This document shows positions 9,063 to 17,460 of a stretch of 64,000 nt of DNA, in pieces. The stretch's first letter is position 1; the number at the start of each line of letters is the position of its first letter. Both the position numbers and the translations under genes were made by a program. Source of the stretch: Bacteroidales bacterium UBA1745. GTDB taxonomy: Bacteria > Bacteroidota > Bacteroidia > Bacteroidales > UBA932. The notes below the pieces were generated by a model, which searched no databases, had not been told where the DNA came from, and saw nothing but the letters and a program-made list of their open reading frames with translations. The stretch lies in the NCBI GenBank assembly GCA_002314885.1, contig DCHT01000036.1, positions 1-64,000 of the forward strand. The letters run 5' to 3'.

Positions 9063-11126
9063 ATGAAAGCAACACACACTTTTTACACACTTTCAGTATT
9101 TGCAATGATGGTCTCTCTGACATCCTGTTCAAAAGACAGGATGCCGGAGAGCAACCATATTATCATCACGGCCGCCGCTGAACAGCAGGCCGGCTCTGAC
9201 ACCAAGACCGCCCTTACAAGCACCAACACCGTCGTGTGGAGCGAAGGCGACAGTTTCGGCGTCCTCTATGCCGGCTCAGCTGCGCAGGAATTCACCCTTG
9301 CAAGCGGCACGGGAACAGCTAACGGCACCTTTGCCGGAGACCTCCCGTCAGGCTACTCAGGAAAGACCCTGATGGCAGTCTATCCGTACTCTTCGAGCAC
9401 CTCGATCAGCGGAACCACCTTGACATTCTCCCTGCCTCAGACCCAGGTCTACACAGAGAACAGCATAGGCGAGAAGGCCAACCCTTCCATCGGAGTATTC
9501 GACACCGACACCAGGACCGTTTCCTTCAAGAACGTCTGCGGCGTACTGCGTCTCGCAATCAAGGGCTCAACCTCCGTTCAGTCCATCAGCGTTGCGGACA
9601 ACAAGACCACAGCCAAACTCTGGGGCACCGCCTCCGCCTCCATCTCATCCTCAACATACAGCCTGAGCCTGAGCGGAGGAGACAACAGCGTGATCCTCAG
9701 CTGCGGCGGCGTACAGCTCGATCCTGAGACCGCTACGACATTCTACATCGTAGTCCCTGTCGGAAGCTTCTCAACCGGCTTCACGGCCACCGTACGCACT
9801 CCGGAAGGCAATGTCACCTTCAGCACCAGCAAGGACAACTCCGTCAAGAGAAGCGTCATCAAGGAAATGCCGGAAAACACCCTCGGCGAGCCTGATCCTG
9901 TACAGCTTGAGGAATACACCGTCCTCAACGACCTGATGCAGGAGTATATGGACAAGGCGTCATATACCTCCCTCACAAGGTCCCAGACGAGCTACTTCAC
10001 ATCTGCAGGACTCTGGACCAAAGTGTCTGCTCAGATGAGCTCCCACGTGGACTATCCTAAGGGTGTGACAGTGGACCTCGGCAGGACGACTCAGTCATCC
10101 GTAAGGCTCATCCTTGCGACCGACGAAGCCTTCCAGAACGTCAAGAGGGACACCACCCTCACCAACAGCGAAACCCAGTTCGAACTCATCAGCCTCATCC
10201 CTGGCAACACCTATTGGTGGAAGTCCGTAAGTAGCACCACGGTGCTCAACAGCGGCGCATTCAAGGTTGTGGGCCAGCTCAGGCCTATCAAGATCGAAGG
10301 CGGATGGAACGGACGTGACCTCGGCGGATGGACAGGTCTCGGCGGCCACAAGATACAGTACGAGAAGATGTATCGCGGAGGCAGCCTCAACGCCATCACC
10401 ACTAAGGCAAAAACCGAACTCCAGCAGGTCGGCATCAAGGCCGAACTCGATTTCAGGGGTCTGTACACCAGCTACAACAACTACGAGGGCATCTGGGCAA
10501 CCAGCAACACCGCTCACAACCACGCATTGGGTTATTGCCCTATCTACGGCAGCCAGATGTGGACCCGCGTTATGAGCGACTACGAGCAGAACAAACCGCT
10601 CACCCACTCCGTACAGGTCAGCCAGCTCGCATACGTCATCAAGTGCCTCAAAGCCGGCTATCCGGTGTACTTCCACTGCAAGTCCGGCGCGGACCGCACA
10701 GGAGAGTTCGGATTCACCTGCGAGGCCATCCTCGGCCTCTCTGAAGGCGATATGGTAAAGGAATATGAGCTCACTACTTTCTCTTACGAGAACTGCAAGC
10801 GAATCATCAGCGACGCAAGCTACTTTGCCACCTTCTTTGAAGCCATCCAAGGTATGACCACCTCTGCGACAGACGTCACCTTCACCAGCCTTCGTGACCG
10901 CTGCTACTACTATCTGAACCGCTATTTCGTGGACAACTCAGTCCACACCGGCGACTCCCAGATAGGCCTCAACGCCAGCGACATCGACTGGTTCATCGCC
11001 GAGATGCTCGGCATCACCGAGGCCGAAGCCGCCACCTACAGGCCATCCTGGGCAAGGGACAACTACACCTGGACCCTCGACGAACTCATCAACGCGGCTC
11101 ATCCAAGCAAGTGTAGTTCGCACTAA
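9063..11126 (+). CDS. Fimbrillin-like lipoprotein fused to a PTP-like phosphatase domain
   Basis: A 687-residue lipoprotein; ATG 9063 is preferred over an in-frame TTG 6 bases upstream because it gives a clean signal peptide with Cys22. Residues about 25-275 are fimbrillin-like ('DTKTALTS…VWSEGDSFGVLY', 'NVCGVLRLAI'), about 320-400 an FN3-like sandwich, and about 405-600 a cysteine phosphatase of the PF13350 type with 'GRDLGGW' (Arg418), 'RGGSL', 'AELDFRG' and the P-loop HCKSGADRTG (His538, Cys539). All catalytic P-loop residues are present. It closes the fimbrillin cluster. The same fimbrillin + FN3 + phosphatase chassis recurs at 38175-41114 with a GH5 domain inserted. Extracellular placement suggests a phosphosugar or inositol-phosphate substrate rather than phosphotyrosine, which is inference. 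Confidence 0.82.
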   Translation: MKATHTFYTLSVFAMMVSLTSCSKDRMPESNHIIITAAAEQQAGSDTKTALTSTNTVVWSEGDSFGVLYAGSAAQEFTLASGTGTANGTFAGDLPSGYSGKTLMAVYPYSSSTSISGTTLTFSLPQTQVYTENSIGEKANPSIGVFDTDTRTVSFKNVCGVLRLAIKGSTSVQSISVADNKTTAKLWGTASASISSSTYSLSLSGGDNSVILSCGGVQLDPETATTFYIVVPVGSFSTGFTATVRTPEGNVTFSTSKDNSVKRSVIKEMPENTLGEPDPVQLEEYTVLNDLMQEYMDKASYTSLTRSQTSYFTSAGLWTKVSAQMSSHVDYPKGVTVDLGRTTQSSVRLILATDEAFQNVKRDTTLTNSETQFELISLIPGNTYWWKSVSSTTVLNSGAFKVVGQLRPIKIEGGWNGRDLGGWTGLGGHKIQYEKMYRGGSLNAITTKAKTELQQVGIKAELDFRGLYTSYNNYEGIWATSNTAHNHALGYCPIYGSQMWTRVMSDYEQNKPLTHSVQVSQLAYVIKCLKAGYPVYFHCKSGADRTGEFGFTCEAILGLSEGDMVKEYELTTFSYENCKRIISDASYFATFFEAIQGMTTSATDVTFTSLRDRCYYYLNRYFVDNSVHTGDSQIGLNASDIDWFIAEMLGITEAEAATYRPSWARDNYTWTLDELINAAHPSKCSSH

Positions 11127-11135
11127 AAAAAATAG

Positions 11136-11143
11136 TACCTTTG
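11136..11143 (+). promoter_or_regulatory. Bacteroidetes -7 promoter element
   Basis: TACCTTTG fits the TAnnTTTG consensus and ends 5 bases before the ATG of the next gene, implying an almost leaderless transcript. No good -33 TTTG is seen at the expected distance. It would give the glycosyltransferase part its own promoter, separate from the fimbrillin cluster. Confidence 0.6.
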
Positions 11144-11148
11144 CGACG

Positions 11149-12345
11149 ATGAAGGTACTTCAACTAGGAAAATTCTACCCCGTGAGGGGAGGTGTCGAGA
11201 AGGTTATGTATGACCTCACTCTCGGCCTCTCCGGTCGCGGGGTCGATTGTGATATGCTCTGTGCGCGTATCGAAAAGGACACGGATGTCGACGATAATGG
11301 AGTGGTCAGGCTCAACGAGCACGGCCGCGTAATCACCGTCAAGGCACTTCGCAAATTGGCAGGCACTATGATCGCGCCGACTATGATAGTGAAGCTGCGC
11401 AAGCTCCTCAGGGGCAGCGACAACTGCTCCACCGACGGCGCCTACGACCTGGTGCACGTGCACCATCCGGACCCGATGGCGGCGCTCGCATTGTGGCTCT
11501 CCGGCTACAAGGGCAAGGTGGTGCTCCACTGGCACAGCGACATACTCTCCCAGAAGGCTATACTCTTCTTTTACAAGCCGTTGCAGAACTGGCTCATACG
11601 CCGCGCCGACCTGATTCTGGGCACGACACCGGTATATATAGCCGAGTCTCCGCACCTCGCCTGGGCCCGTCGCCACGGCAAGCGTATGGACTATCTGCCT
11701 ATAGGTGTGAAGCCCCTCCGCAACGTCGAGAATGAGCCCGATTTCAGATATTCCGAAAATGACAGCACCCTTGCCGAGCAGGTGGCTGCCATCAAGGCGC
11801 AATACGGCAATCGCAGGATAATCTACTCCCTCGGCCGCCTCATCCCATACAAGGGCTACGACTACCTCGTGGAGGCCGCTCGGCTGCTGCCGGATGACTG
11901 CGTCGTCCTCATCGGCGGCGCCGGTCCGCTCAGGCAGCATCTGCTGGAGAAGATCGACAGTCTCGGCCTGAGCAAGAAAGTCCATCTGCTGGGCCGCATC
12001 GACGGCTGCAAGTTCGACGCCTACTACAATGCCAGCGCGATGTTCTGCCTCAGTTCCATCTGGAAGACCGAGGCCTTCGCGATCGTGCAGATCGAGGCTA
12101 TGTCCCTGGGCAAGCCTATCGTCGCAACGAAGATTCCCGAGTCCGGCGTAAGCTGGGTCAACGCCCACGGTATTTCCGGCCTCAACGCCGAGCCGGAGGA
12201 TGCAAAATCCCTCGCCGAGGCCATTATGGCCGTGCTGAACGACTACGATCGCTACAGCCAGGGCGCCGCTGCCCGATTCGCGGAAATGTTCGAGGAGAGC
12301 AAGATGATCGACGGCTGCCTGGCCTATTACAAGAGTCTCATCTGA
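11149..12345 (+). CDS. Glycosyltransferase family 4
   Basis: A 398-residue GT-B fold retaining glycosyltransferase. The N-terminal half begins 'LGKFYPVRGGVEKVMYDL', the usual glycine-rich acceptor-side loop; the C-terminal donor domain has 'YSLGRLIPYKGYDYLVEA', 'VHLLGRI' and the E-x7-E region 'SSIWKTEAFAIVQIEAMSLGKPIVAT'. It would add a sugar to the lipid-linked repeat unit on the cytoplasmic face. Codon use is GC-rich like the flanking host genes, not like the AT-rich cassette that follows. Its stop overlaps the start of the next gene (TGATG). Donor and linkage are unknown. Confidence 0.9.
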   Translation: MKVLQLGKFYPVRGGVEKVMYDLTLGLSGRGVDCDMLCARIEKDTDVDDNGVVRLNEHGRVITVKALRKLAGTMIAPTMIVKLRKLLRGSDNCSTDGAYDLVHVHHPDPMAALALWLSGYKGKVVLHWHSDILSQKAILFFYKPLQNWLIRRADLILGTTPVYIAESPHLAWARRHGKRMDYLPIGVKPLRNVENEPDFRYSENDSTLAEQVAAIKAQYGNRRIIYSLGRLIPYKGYDYLVEAARLLPDDCVVLIGGAGPLRQHLLEKIDSLGLSKKVHLLGRIDGCKFDAYYNASAMFCLSSIWKTEAFAIVQIEAMSLGKPIVATKIPESGVSWVNAHGISGLNAEPEDAKSLAEAIMAVLNDYDRYSQGAAARFAEMFEESKMIDGCLAYYKSLI

Positions 12346-13334
12346 TGGCCGGCCGACCGTTCATATCGATCGTAATTCCCGTCTATAAAGTCGAGGATTA
12401 TCTGCGTGAATGCGTGGATTCCGTCCTCGTCCAAAGCTTCAGTGACTACGAAGTCATCCTGGTCGACGACGGCTCGCCCGACGCCTGCGGCCAGATATGC
12501 GACGAATATGCAGGACGCGACCCGAGGGTCAAGGTGATTCACCAGTCCAACCAAGGCATCAGCATCACCCGCAACGCCGGCATCAGGGCCGCGGTGGGCG
12601 AATATCTCTACTTCCTGGACAGCGACGACACGATTGAGCCCGACTGCCTCGAAAGCCTGGCTGCAGCGGCCACCGAGGGCCATTACGACATCGTCGAAGG
12701 CGGGTATCGCACCAGCGACGGCTCGGAGATCACGGTGCCACAGCAGCTCCCTACCGGCCCCGTCGAGAGCGGGAAGATTCTAGAGTTCTACTGCCGGAGA
12801 AAGTGGACCGTTCTTGCGTGGAACAAGCTCATCCGCAGAGAATTGGTGTTGGAGAAGGAGCTGTTCTTCATCCCCGGCATCATCTACGAAGACTGCGCCT
12901 GGACCTTCGCACTCGCCCACCAGGCCAAGTCCCTCTACGTGCTCAACCGCCCGACCTACATCTACCGCATCCGCCCCGGTTCCATAATGACCTCCACCAA
13001 TGCCACCAAGTCCGTTCGTGGCAACATCGTCCTGCTCGACGAGTACGTGAAATATGCCTCCAAGGCTCGCCAGGACGTGAATCGCTACTCCCTGCGCCTG
13101 ATTTTCAAACAACGCAAGATTGTCGAACGAGCAATTCTTGCGCTTTATGACCAAGGGTGCCCCGAGGCGTTCGAGCTGTTCGAGGCCTACCACTGCACCA
13201 CCCGTCCTCCGGTTTTTAGGGCCGCCTTTTCGCTGGCCATTGACCCCCAAGAGGCGCTGCTGGAGCTGCACATGTTCCTGCCGGCGAAGCACGCGTGGTT
13301 CTGGGTGAGGGTGCTGAGGAGGAGATATAGATAG
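12345..13334 (+). CDS. Glycosyltransferase family 2
   Basis: A 329-residue GT-A enzyme with the standard N-terminal set: 'ISIVIPVYKVEDYLRECVDSV', 'VILVDDGSPDACG', 'GISITRNAGI' and the DxD-like 'FLDSDD'. The C-terminal part has 'GIIYEDCAWTFALAHQAKSL', common in capsule GT2 enzymes. It is translationally coupled to the GT4 before it (TGATG) and is the last GC-rich gene before the composition shift at about 13.4 kb. The acceptor is unknown. Confidence 0.9.
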   Translation: MAGRPFISIVIPVYKVEDYLRECVDSVLVQSFSDYEVILVDDGSPDACGQICDEYAGRDPRVKVIHQSNQGISITRNAGIRAAVGEYLYFLDSDDTIEPDCLESLAAAATEGHYDIVEGGYRTSDGSEITVPQQLPTGPVESGKILEFYCRRKWTVLAWNKLIRRELVLEKELFFIPGIIYEDCAWTFALAHQAKSLYVLNRPTYIYRIRPGSIMTSTNATKSVRGNIVLLDEYVKYASKARQDVNRYSLRLIFKQRKIVERAILALYDQGCPEAFELFEAYHCTTRPPVFRAAFSLAIDPQEALLELHMFLPAKHAWFWVRVLRRRYR

Positions 13335-13340
13335 GGCTGT

Positions 13341-13372
13341 TTCGTATTTCGTTGGCCCCCTTCGTATTTCGT
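13341..13372 (+). repeat. Direct repeat TTCGTATTTCGT x2
   Basis: Two identical 12-base copies (13341-13352 and 13361-13372) separated by 8 bases, with a 20-base period. They sit in the 175-base gap exactly where the sequence changes from GC-rich to AT-rich genes. They could be a recombination scar or an operator just upstream of the promoter at 13386. Confidence 0.5.
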
Positions 13373-13385
13373 AAGATAATTTCAT

Positions 13386-13393
13386 TATCTTTG
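13386..13393 (+). promoter_or_regulatory. Bacteroidetes -7 element upstream of wzx, with ~115-base leader
   Basis: TATCTTTG matches TAnnTTTG. A transcript from here would have a leader of about 115 bases before the flippase ATG at 13510. The leader is oddly GC-rich in its second half (13455-13505) compared with the AT-rich gene it precedes; no known riboswitch was recognised. Confidence 0.55.
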
Positions 13394-13509
13394 CTTCCGT
13401 ATCAAAGCCAATAAAGACTTTGACTTTAAAAATTAGTTCCGCCAATTGCGTAATGGACGGTACTGGGGCGCGTGTGCTCCAGGGCTGTGCAAGGGCGAAG
13501 CTGTAGAGC

Positions 13510-15042
13510 ATGTCCAATTCCTCAGAAAACACTAAACGCATCGCAAAGAACACCCTGATGTTATATGTCAGGATGCTCTTTAGTATGGTCGTATCGCTTT
13601 ATACTTCTAGAGTGATCCTTAACATGCTTGGAGTCGATGATTATGGTATCCAGAATGTTGTAGGTGGATTTGTTTCAATGTTCGCATTGATATCGACTGC
13701 ACTATCTTCTTCAACGGGACGGTTCTTGACTTTTGAACTAGGTAAAGAAGATGGGAATCCAAAGAGAATCTTCTCTTCGGCTATCCTTATTCACCTTCTT
13801 CTCGCCTTGATTGTATTACTAGCCTTCGAGACATTCGGACTGTGGTTCTTAAATTCAAAAATGGTTATCCCTGTGAACCGAATGTTCGCAGCAAATGTGG
13901 TATACCAAACGTCAATATTCTCTTTTTTGGTTTCCCTTTCAATGGTGCCATATAATTCAGCGGTCATTGCACATGAAAGGCTGGATGTTTTTGCCGTAGT
14001 TGGCATCGGCGAAGTAATCGCAAAGCTTATAATTGTATTATTTGTCGCATACTCATCTTTCATCTCAGATAAACTCGTAGTTTTCTCTATTCTCCATTTA
14101 TCAATAACGGTTTGTTCGCAATTGTTCTATTTCTTGTTTACAAGATCTAAATTCAGCGAATGTAAAACAACACCGCGTTATTCAAGAGAGACATTTGCTG
14201 AGATGTTCTCTTTTGCCGGATGGAACTTCATAGGCTGCGCTGCAGGAATACTGAAAGGGCAAGGAGTTAACATGCTTCTGAACCTTTTCTTTGGAACCGT
14301 AGTGAATGCGGCTTATGGTATTGCTACCACAGTGAATAATACTGTAGTTGGTTTTGCGAGCAATTTCATGACTGCCCTGAACCCTCAGATTACAAAGTCA
14401 TATGCCGCGAACGAAAAGGGGTATATGTTCTCATTGATGAATCGTGGGTCTCGCTTCTCGTTCTATCTTATTCTATTCTTTGCTATCCCATTGTTAATGG
14501 AAACGGAGTTTATACTATCAGTGTGGCTTGGTGAATATCCAAAGTTCTCCGTAATCTTCGTGAGACTCTTCTTGATGGTGTCTTTAGTTGATATCATCTC
14601 CAATACGCTCATTACCGCTCAGAATGCAACTGGGAAAATCAGAAATTATCAGATAGCCGTCGGTGGTTTGCTTATGATGAATTTCCCTATATCGTATTTG
14701 TTCTTGAAACTTGGTTACCCTCCATATATAGTCTTCATTATTGCAATTGCAGTGGGAATCTGTTGCCTCATCTTGAGACTTCTTTTTCTAAGAAAGATGA
14801 TAGGCCTTTCCCTTACTTCTTTTATGAAGGACGTGTTGGTGAATATCACGCTGGTCACAATATGCTCATCTGTTGTTCCGCTGATTCTCCGTTTGACAAT
14901 GCCTTATGGATGGTTAAGGTTCATGACTATTCTTTTGTCAAGCCTTCTGATAACCTCCTTGTCGATTCTGTTTCTTGGCTGTAAGAAGGGTGAAAGGAGT
15001 TTTATTGTCAACGGGATCAAGGCTAAGCTACATCTTACGTAA
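13510..15042 (+). CDS. wzx: Wzx-type polysaccharide flippase (MOP/MATE superfamily)
   Basis: A 510-residue integral membrane protein with about 12-14 hydrophobic segments. The N-terminus 'LMLYVRMLFSMVVSLYTSRVIL' and 'LGVDDYGIQNVVGGF' is the standard opening of Bacteroidales O-unit and capsule flippases, which move undecaprenyl-linked repeat units across the inner membrane. It is the first gene of the AT-rich cassette, and its TAA overlaps the ATG of the next gene (TAATG). The call is firm; the substrate follows from the neighbouring glycosyltransferases. Confidence 0.92.
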   Translation: MSNSSENTKRIAKNTLMLYVRMLFSMVVSLYTSRVILNMLGVDDYGIQNVVGGFVSMFALISTALSSSTGRFLTFELGKEDGNPKRIFSSAILIHLLLALIVLLAFETFGLWFLNSKMVIPVNRMFAANVVYQTSIFSFLVSLSMVPYNSAVIAHERLDVFAVVGIGEVIAKLIIVLFVAYSSFISDKLVVFSILHLSITVCSQLFYFLFTRSKFSECKTTPRYSRETFAEMFSFAGWNFIGCAAGILKGQGVNMLLNLFFGTVVNAAYGIATTVNNTVVGFASNFMTALNPQITKSYAANEKGYMFSLMNRGSRFSFYLILFFAIPLLMETEFILSVWLGEYPKFSVIFVRLFLMVSLVDIISNTLITAQNATGKIRNYQIAVGGLLMMNFPISYLFLKLGYPPYIVFIIAIAVGICCLILRLLFLRKMIGLSLTSFMKDVLVNITLVTICSSVVPLILRLTMPYGWLRFMTILLSSLLITSLSILFLGCKKGERSFIVNGIKAKLHLT

Positions 15043-16157
15043 TGGTTACTAGTTTGGATAAGAAGAATTGTTGTAGTTGCGGCGCCTGCTCCCAAGCTTG
15101 TCCGAAAAACTGCATTTCAATGATTCCAGATAAGTTGACCGGTTTCAGATACCCAAAGGTTAATACGAATATCTGTATAGAATGCGGTATTTGTGATTCC
15201 GTATGTCCAATGCCCGTCCATAGAGAGCCAAGAGACCCGAAGCTTGTGTATGCATATCAAAATCCAAATAAAGAGGTGTTGATGAACAGCTCTTCTGGAG
15301 GTTTCTTTACTACCATTGCATCCTCTGTTATTGAACAAGGAGGGGTGGTCTTTGGTGCTCGATTCAATGATTGCTGGCAGGTTGAGGTTGACTACACTGA
15401 TACAGCTGAAGGTTTATCAGCCTTCAGAGGATCTAAGTATGTCCAAGCTGATACTGGCTCGTCTTTTAAAGATGCTCAGCGTTTTCTCAAAGAAGGGCGC
15501 AAAGTTTTGTATTCAGGCACTCCTTGTCAGATTGCTGGCCTCAAGCAGTACTTGAAGAAGGACTATGACAATCTAATTCTTGTAGATCTGATTTGCCATG
15601 GTGTTCCGAGCCCAAAAGTTTGGGACAAATATGTTAGAACTAAAGTCAAAGGAAAAACAGGTTCCACTATCAATTTTAGGGATAAATCTACTGGATGGGA
15701 ATCGTATTCAATAAGGATCGCTGAATATGCAGCTAAGTATTATGACGACCCATATATGAAACTATTTCTTTCGGATGTGATCCTGGCAGATAGCTGTTAT
15801 TCCTGTCCATTCAGATCCGGAAGGTCCGGGAGCGATTATACTATAGGGGATTTGTGGGGTGCTAGCGATTGGGTATTCAAGAATACAAGAGAATATGGTA
15901 TTGGGGCTGTTTTAGTATATAATGAAAGGCTCAAATTGGAGCCAGATTGGCATAAAGAGATCAATAAAATCTCGTATAACGAAGTGATTTCAAGCAATCC
16001 ATCCTTGATTGTCTCTTCGAAAAAGAACTGTTTTGCAAGAAACATGAGTGTGATGCTATCCACTAGAATCGGAGTATCATGCGCGGCTTACGCTCTCAGG
16101 TGTCTTCGTTTTGCGAGAAGGCGTATTAAAAAATTTGTTTACTGGCGATCTAGATGA
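15042..16157 (+). CDS. FrhB/FdhB-like (F420 hydrogenase beta subunit-type) iron-sulfur protein of polysaccharide loci
   Basis: A 371-residue protein with two N-terminal ferredoxin-type clusters (CxxCxxCxxxCP at about residues 11-21 and again at about 45-55), then the FrhB-type N and C domains: 'SSGGFFTTIASSVIEQGGVVFGA', 'YSGTPCQIAGLK', 'LICHGVPSPKVWDKY' and 'DSCYSCPF'. Homologues are common in Bacteroidota capsule loci beside pyruvyl transferases, as here (4-base ATGA overlap with the next gene). F420 itself is not expected; a flavin-dependent redox step on a sugar or lipid intermediate is plausible but unproven. Confidence 0.85.
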   Translation: MVTSLDKKNCCSCGACSQACPKNCISMIPDKLTGFRYPKVNTNICIECGICDSVCPMPVHREPRDPKLVYAYQNPNKEVLMNSSSGGFFTTIASSVIEQGGVVFGARFNDCWQVEVDYTDTAEGLSAFRGSKYVQADTGSSFKDAQRFLKEGRKVLYSGTPCQIAGLKQYLKKDYDNLILVDLICHGVPSPKVWDKYVRTKVKGKTGSTINFRDKSTGWESYSIRIAEYAAKYYDDPYMKLFLSDVILADSCYSCPFRSGRSGSDYTIGDLWGASDWVFKNTREYGIGAVLVYNERLKLEPDWHKEINKISYNEVISSNPSLIVSSKKNCFARNMSVMLSTRIGVSCAAYALRCLRFARRRIKKFVYWRSR

Positions 16158-17242
16158 GAATTGCAATACTAACACTTCCGCCACATCTAAATTATGGGGG
16201 AATTCTTCAGGCATATGCCCTACAAATAATACTTGAAAGACAAGGGCATATTGTCAACATAGTTGTACCCAAACCCAAACCTCTACATAACGGCCTTTTA
16301 ATGCCATTGGTTTATATTAAACGGGCAATAATGAAATTTGTTTTCCATGCGAATATCCCTATCTGGTATTCTGTAAATGAATATGCAAGTCAACATACTA
16401 GGGCGTTCATAAATAAACATATGAATATAGAATATGTGGAGAATTGGGATTCCATAAATGATACATATGATGCGGTAGTAGTTGGGAGTGATCAAATATG
16501 GCGCCCCAAATATGCTTGTTATTACTATCCGTTAAGTCACGTTTTTTTGGACTTTGTAACAAATAAAAGAATTAAGAAGATTGCGTATGCTGTCTCTTTC
16601 GGCACAGATACGTGGGAGTATTCTGAAGAAGAAACTAGCATGTGCAGAAAACTAGTGCAAAGCTTTAAAGCGGTTAGTGTTAGGGAGTCCTCCGGAAAAG
16701 TGTTATGTAAAGAAAAATTTGGAGTCGAGGCGAGTTTCGTTGTTGATCCAACCTTGTTGCTGACGTCAGAAGATTATCTAAGTCTTGTACATTACCAACA
16801 CACTGCATCCAACATTGTTACATATATTTTGGATAGAAATCCATCAGTTGATGTTTTGGTGAAAGCTCTATCATCCCAATTGAGTTTGCCCGTGTTAAGT
16901 ATTAATTCCGAATACGAGAATGAAGATGCGATTCTTAGTAAACGTATACAGGCCCCTGTTGAGAAATGGCTCGTATCAATAGCCGATGCCGAATATGTCA
17001 TTACAGACAGTTTTCACGCCTGTGTTTTTTCAATCATTTTCAAGAAAAACTTTAGCGTTATTGTTAACGAAGCACGTGGAGCCTCAAGAATACACTCTTT
17101 GCTAGGTCTGTTTGGACTACAAGACAGAATTATAAGAGATGGCGTTTTCCCACTTCATCCCATAGATTATGATTCGGTGTATAGTTCACTTGATTTAATC
17201 GCTAAAGATTCAATGTCTTTTTTGCTTTCCTCTCTTTCATAA
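16154..17242 (+). CDS. Polysaccharide pyruvyl transferase family protein
   Basis: A 362-residue PF04230 protein: 'ILTLPPHLNYGGILQAYALQ' at the N-terminus, 'AVVVGSDQIWRPKY' in the middle, 'VDPTLLL' and the C-terminal 'YVITDSFHACVFSIIF'. The family puts ketal-pyruvate on hexoses of exopolysaccharides and capsules, giving a negative charge. It overlaps the FrhB-like gene by 4 bases, so the pair is probably functionally linked. Activity on this capsule is inferred. Confidence 0.88.
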   Translation: MRIAILTLPPHLNYGGILQAYALQIILERQGHIVNIVVPKPKPLHNGLLMPLVYIKRAIMKFVFHANIPIWYSVNEYASQHTRAFINKHMNIEYVENWDSINDTYDAVVVGSDQIWRPKYACYYYPLSHVFLDFVTNKRIKKIAYAVSFGTDTWEYSEEETSMCRKLVQSFKAVSVRESSGKVLCKEKFGVEASFVVDPTLLLTSEDYLSLVHYQHTASNIVTYILDRNPSVDVLVKALSSQLSLPVLSINSEYENEDAILSKRIQAPVEKWLVSIADAEYVITDSFHACVFSIIFKKNFSVIVNEARGASRIHSLLGLFGLQDRIIRDGVFPLHPIDYDSVYSSLDLIAKDSMSFLLSSLS

Positions 17243-17460
17243 TAAAGCATCGCAACCACATCATTCAACGCGTTTTATGGTTTCTATTATTTTCATTCAA
17301 TAATTGCGTTCAGAAAATGACAAGTCACGCTCTACAAACTATTATGAGGACTCCTTGTTAAACCCTGATTTCTTGATTCCGCCTATCGGTATCGAAACGG
17401 TTTATTGTAGGATTCATCTATGCCCTGAAATACGCCAGAGTTACCCTTAACATCGTAAAA
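17243..17460. other. Intergenic gap in the capsule cassette
   Basis: A gap of 218 bases between pyruvyl transferase and the next glycosyltransferase, by far the longest inside an otherwise tightly packed cassette. No ORF with a convincing start, no TAnnTTTG box and no clear hairpin was found. The 17383-17460 stretch stays open in the frame of the next gene but does not resemble a GT2 N-terminus. It may be a remnant of a lost gene or a junction between exchanged blocks. Confidence 0.4.
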
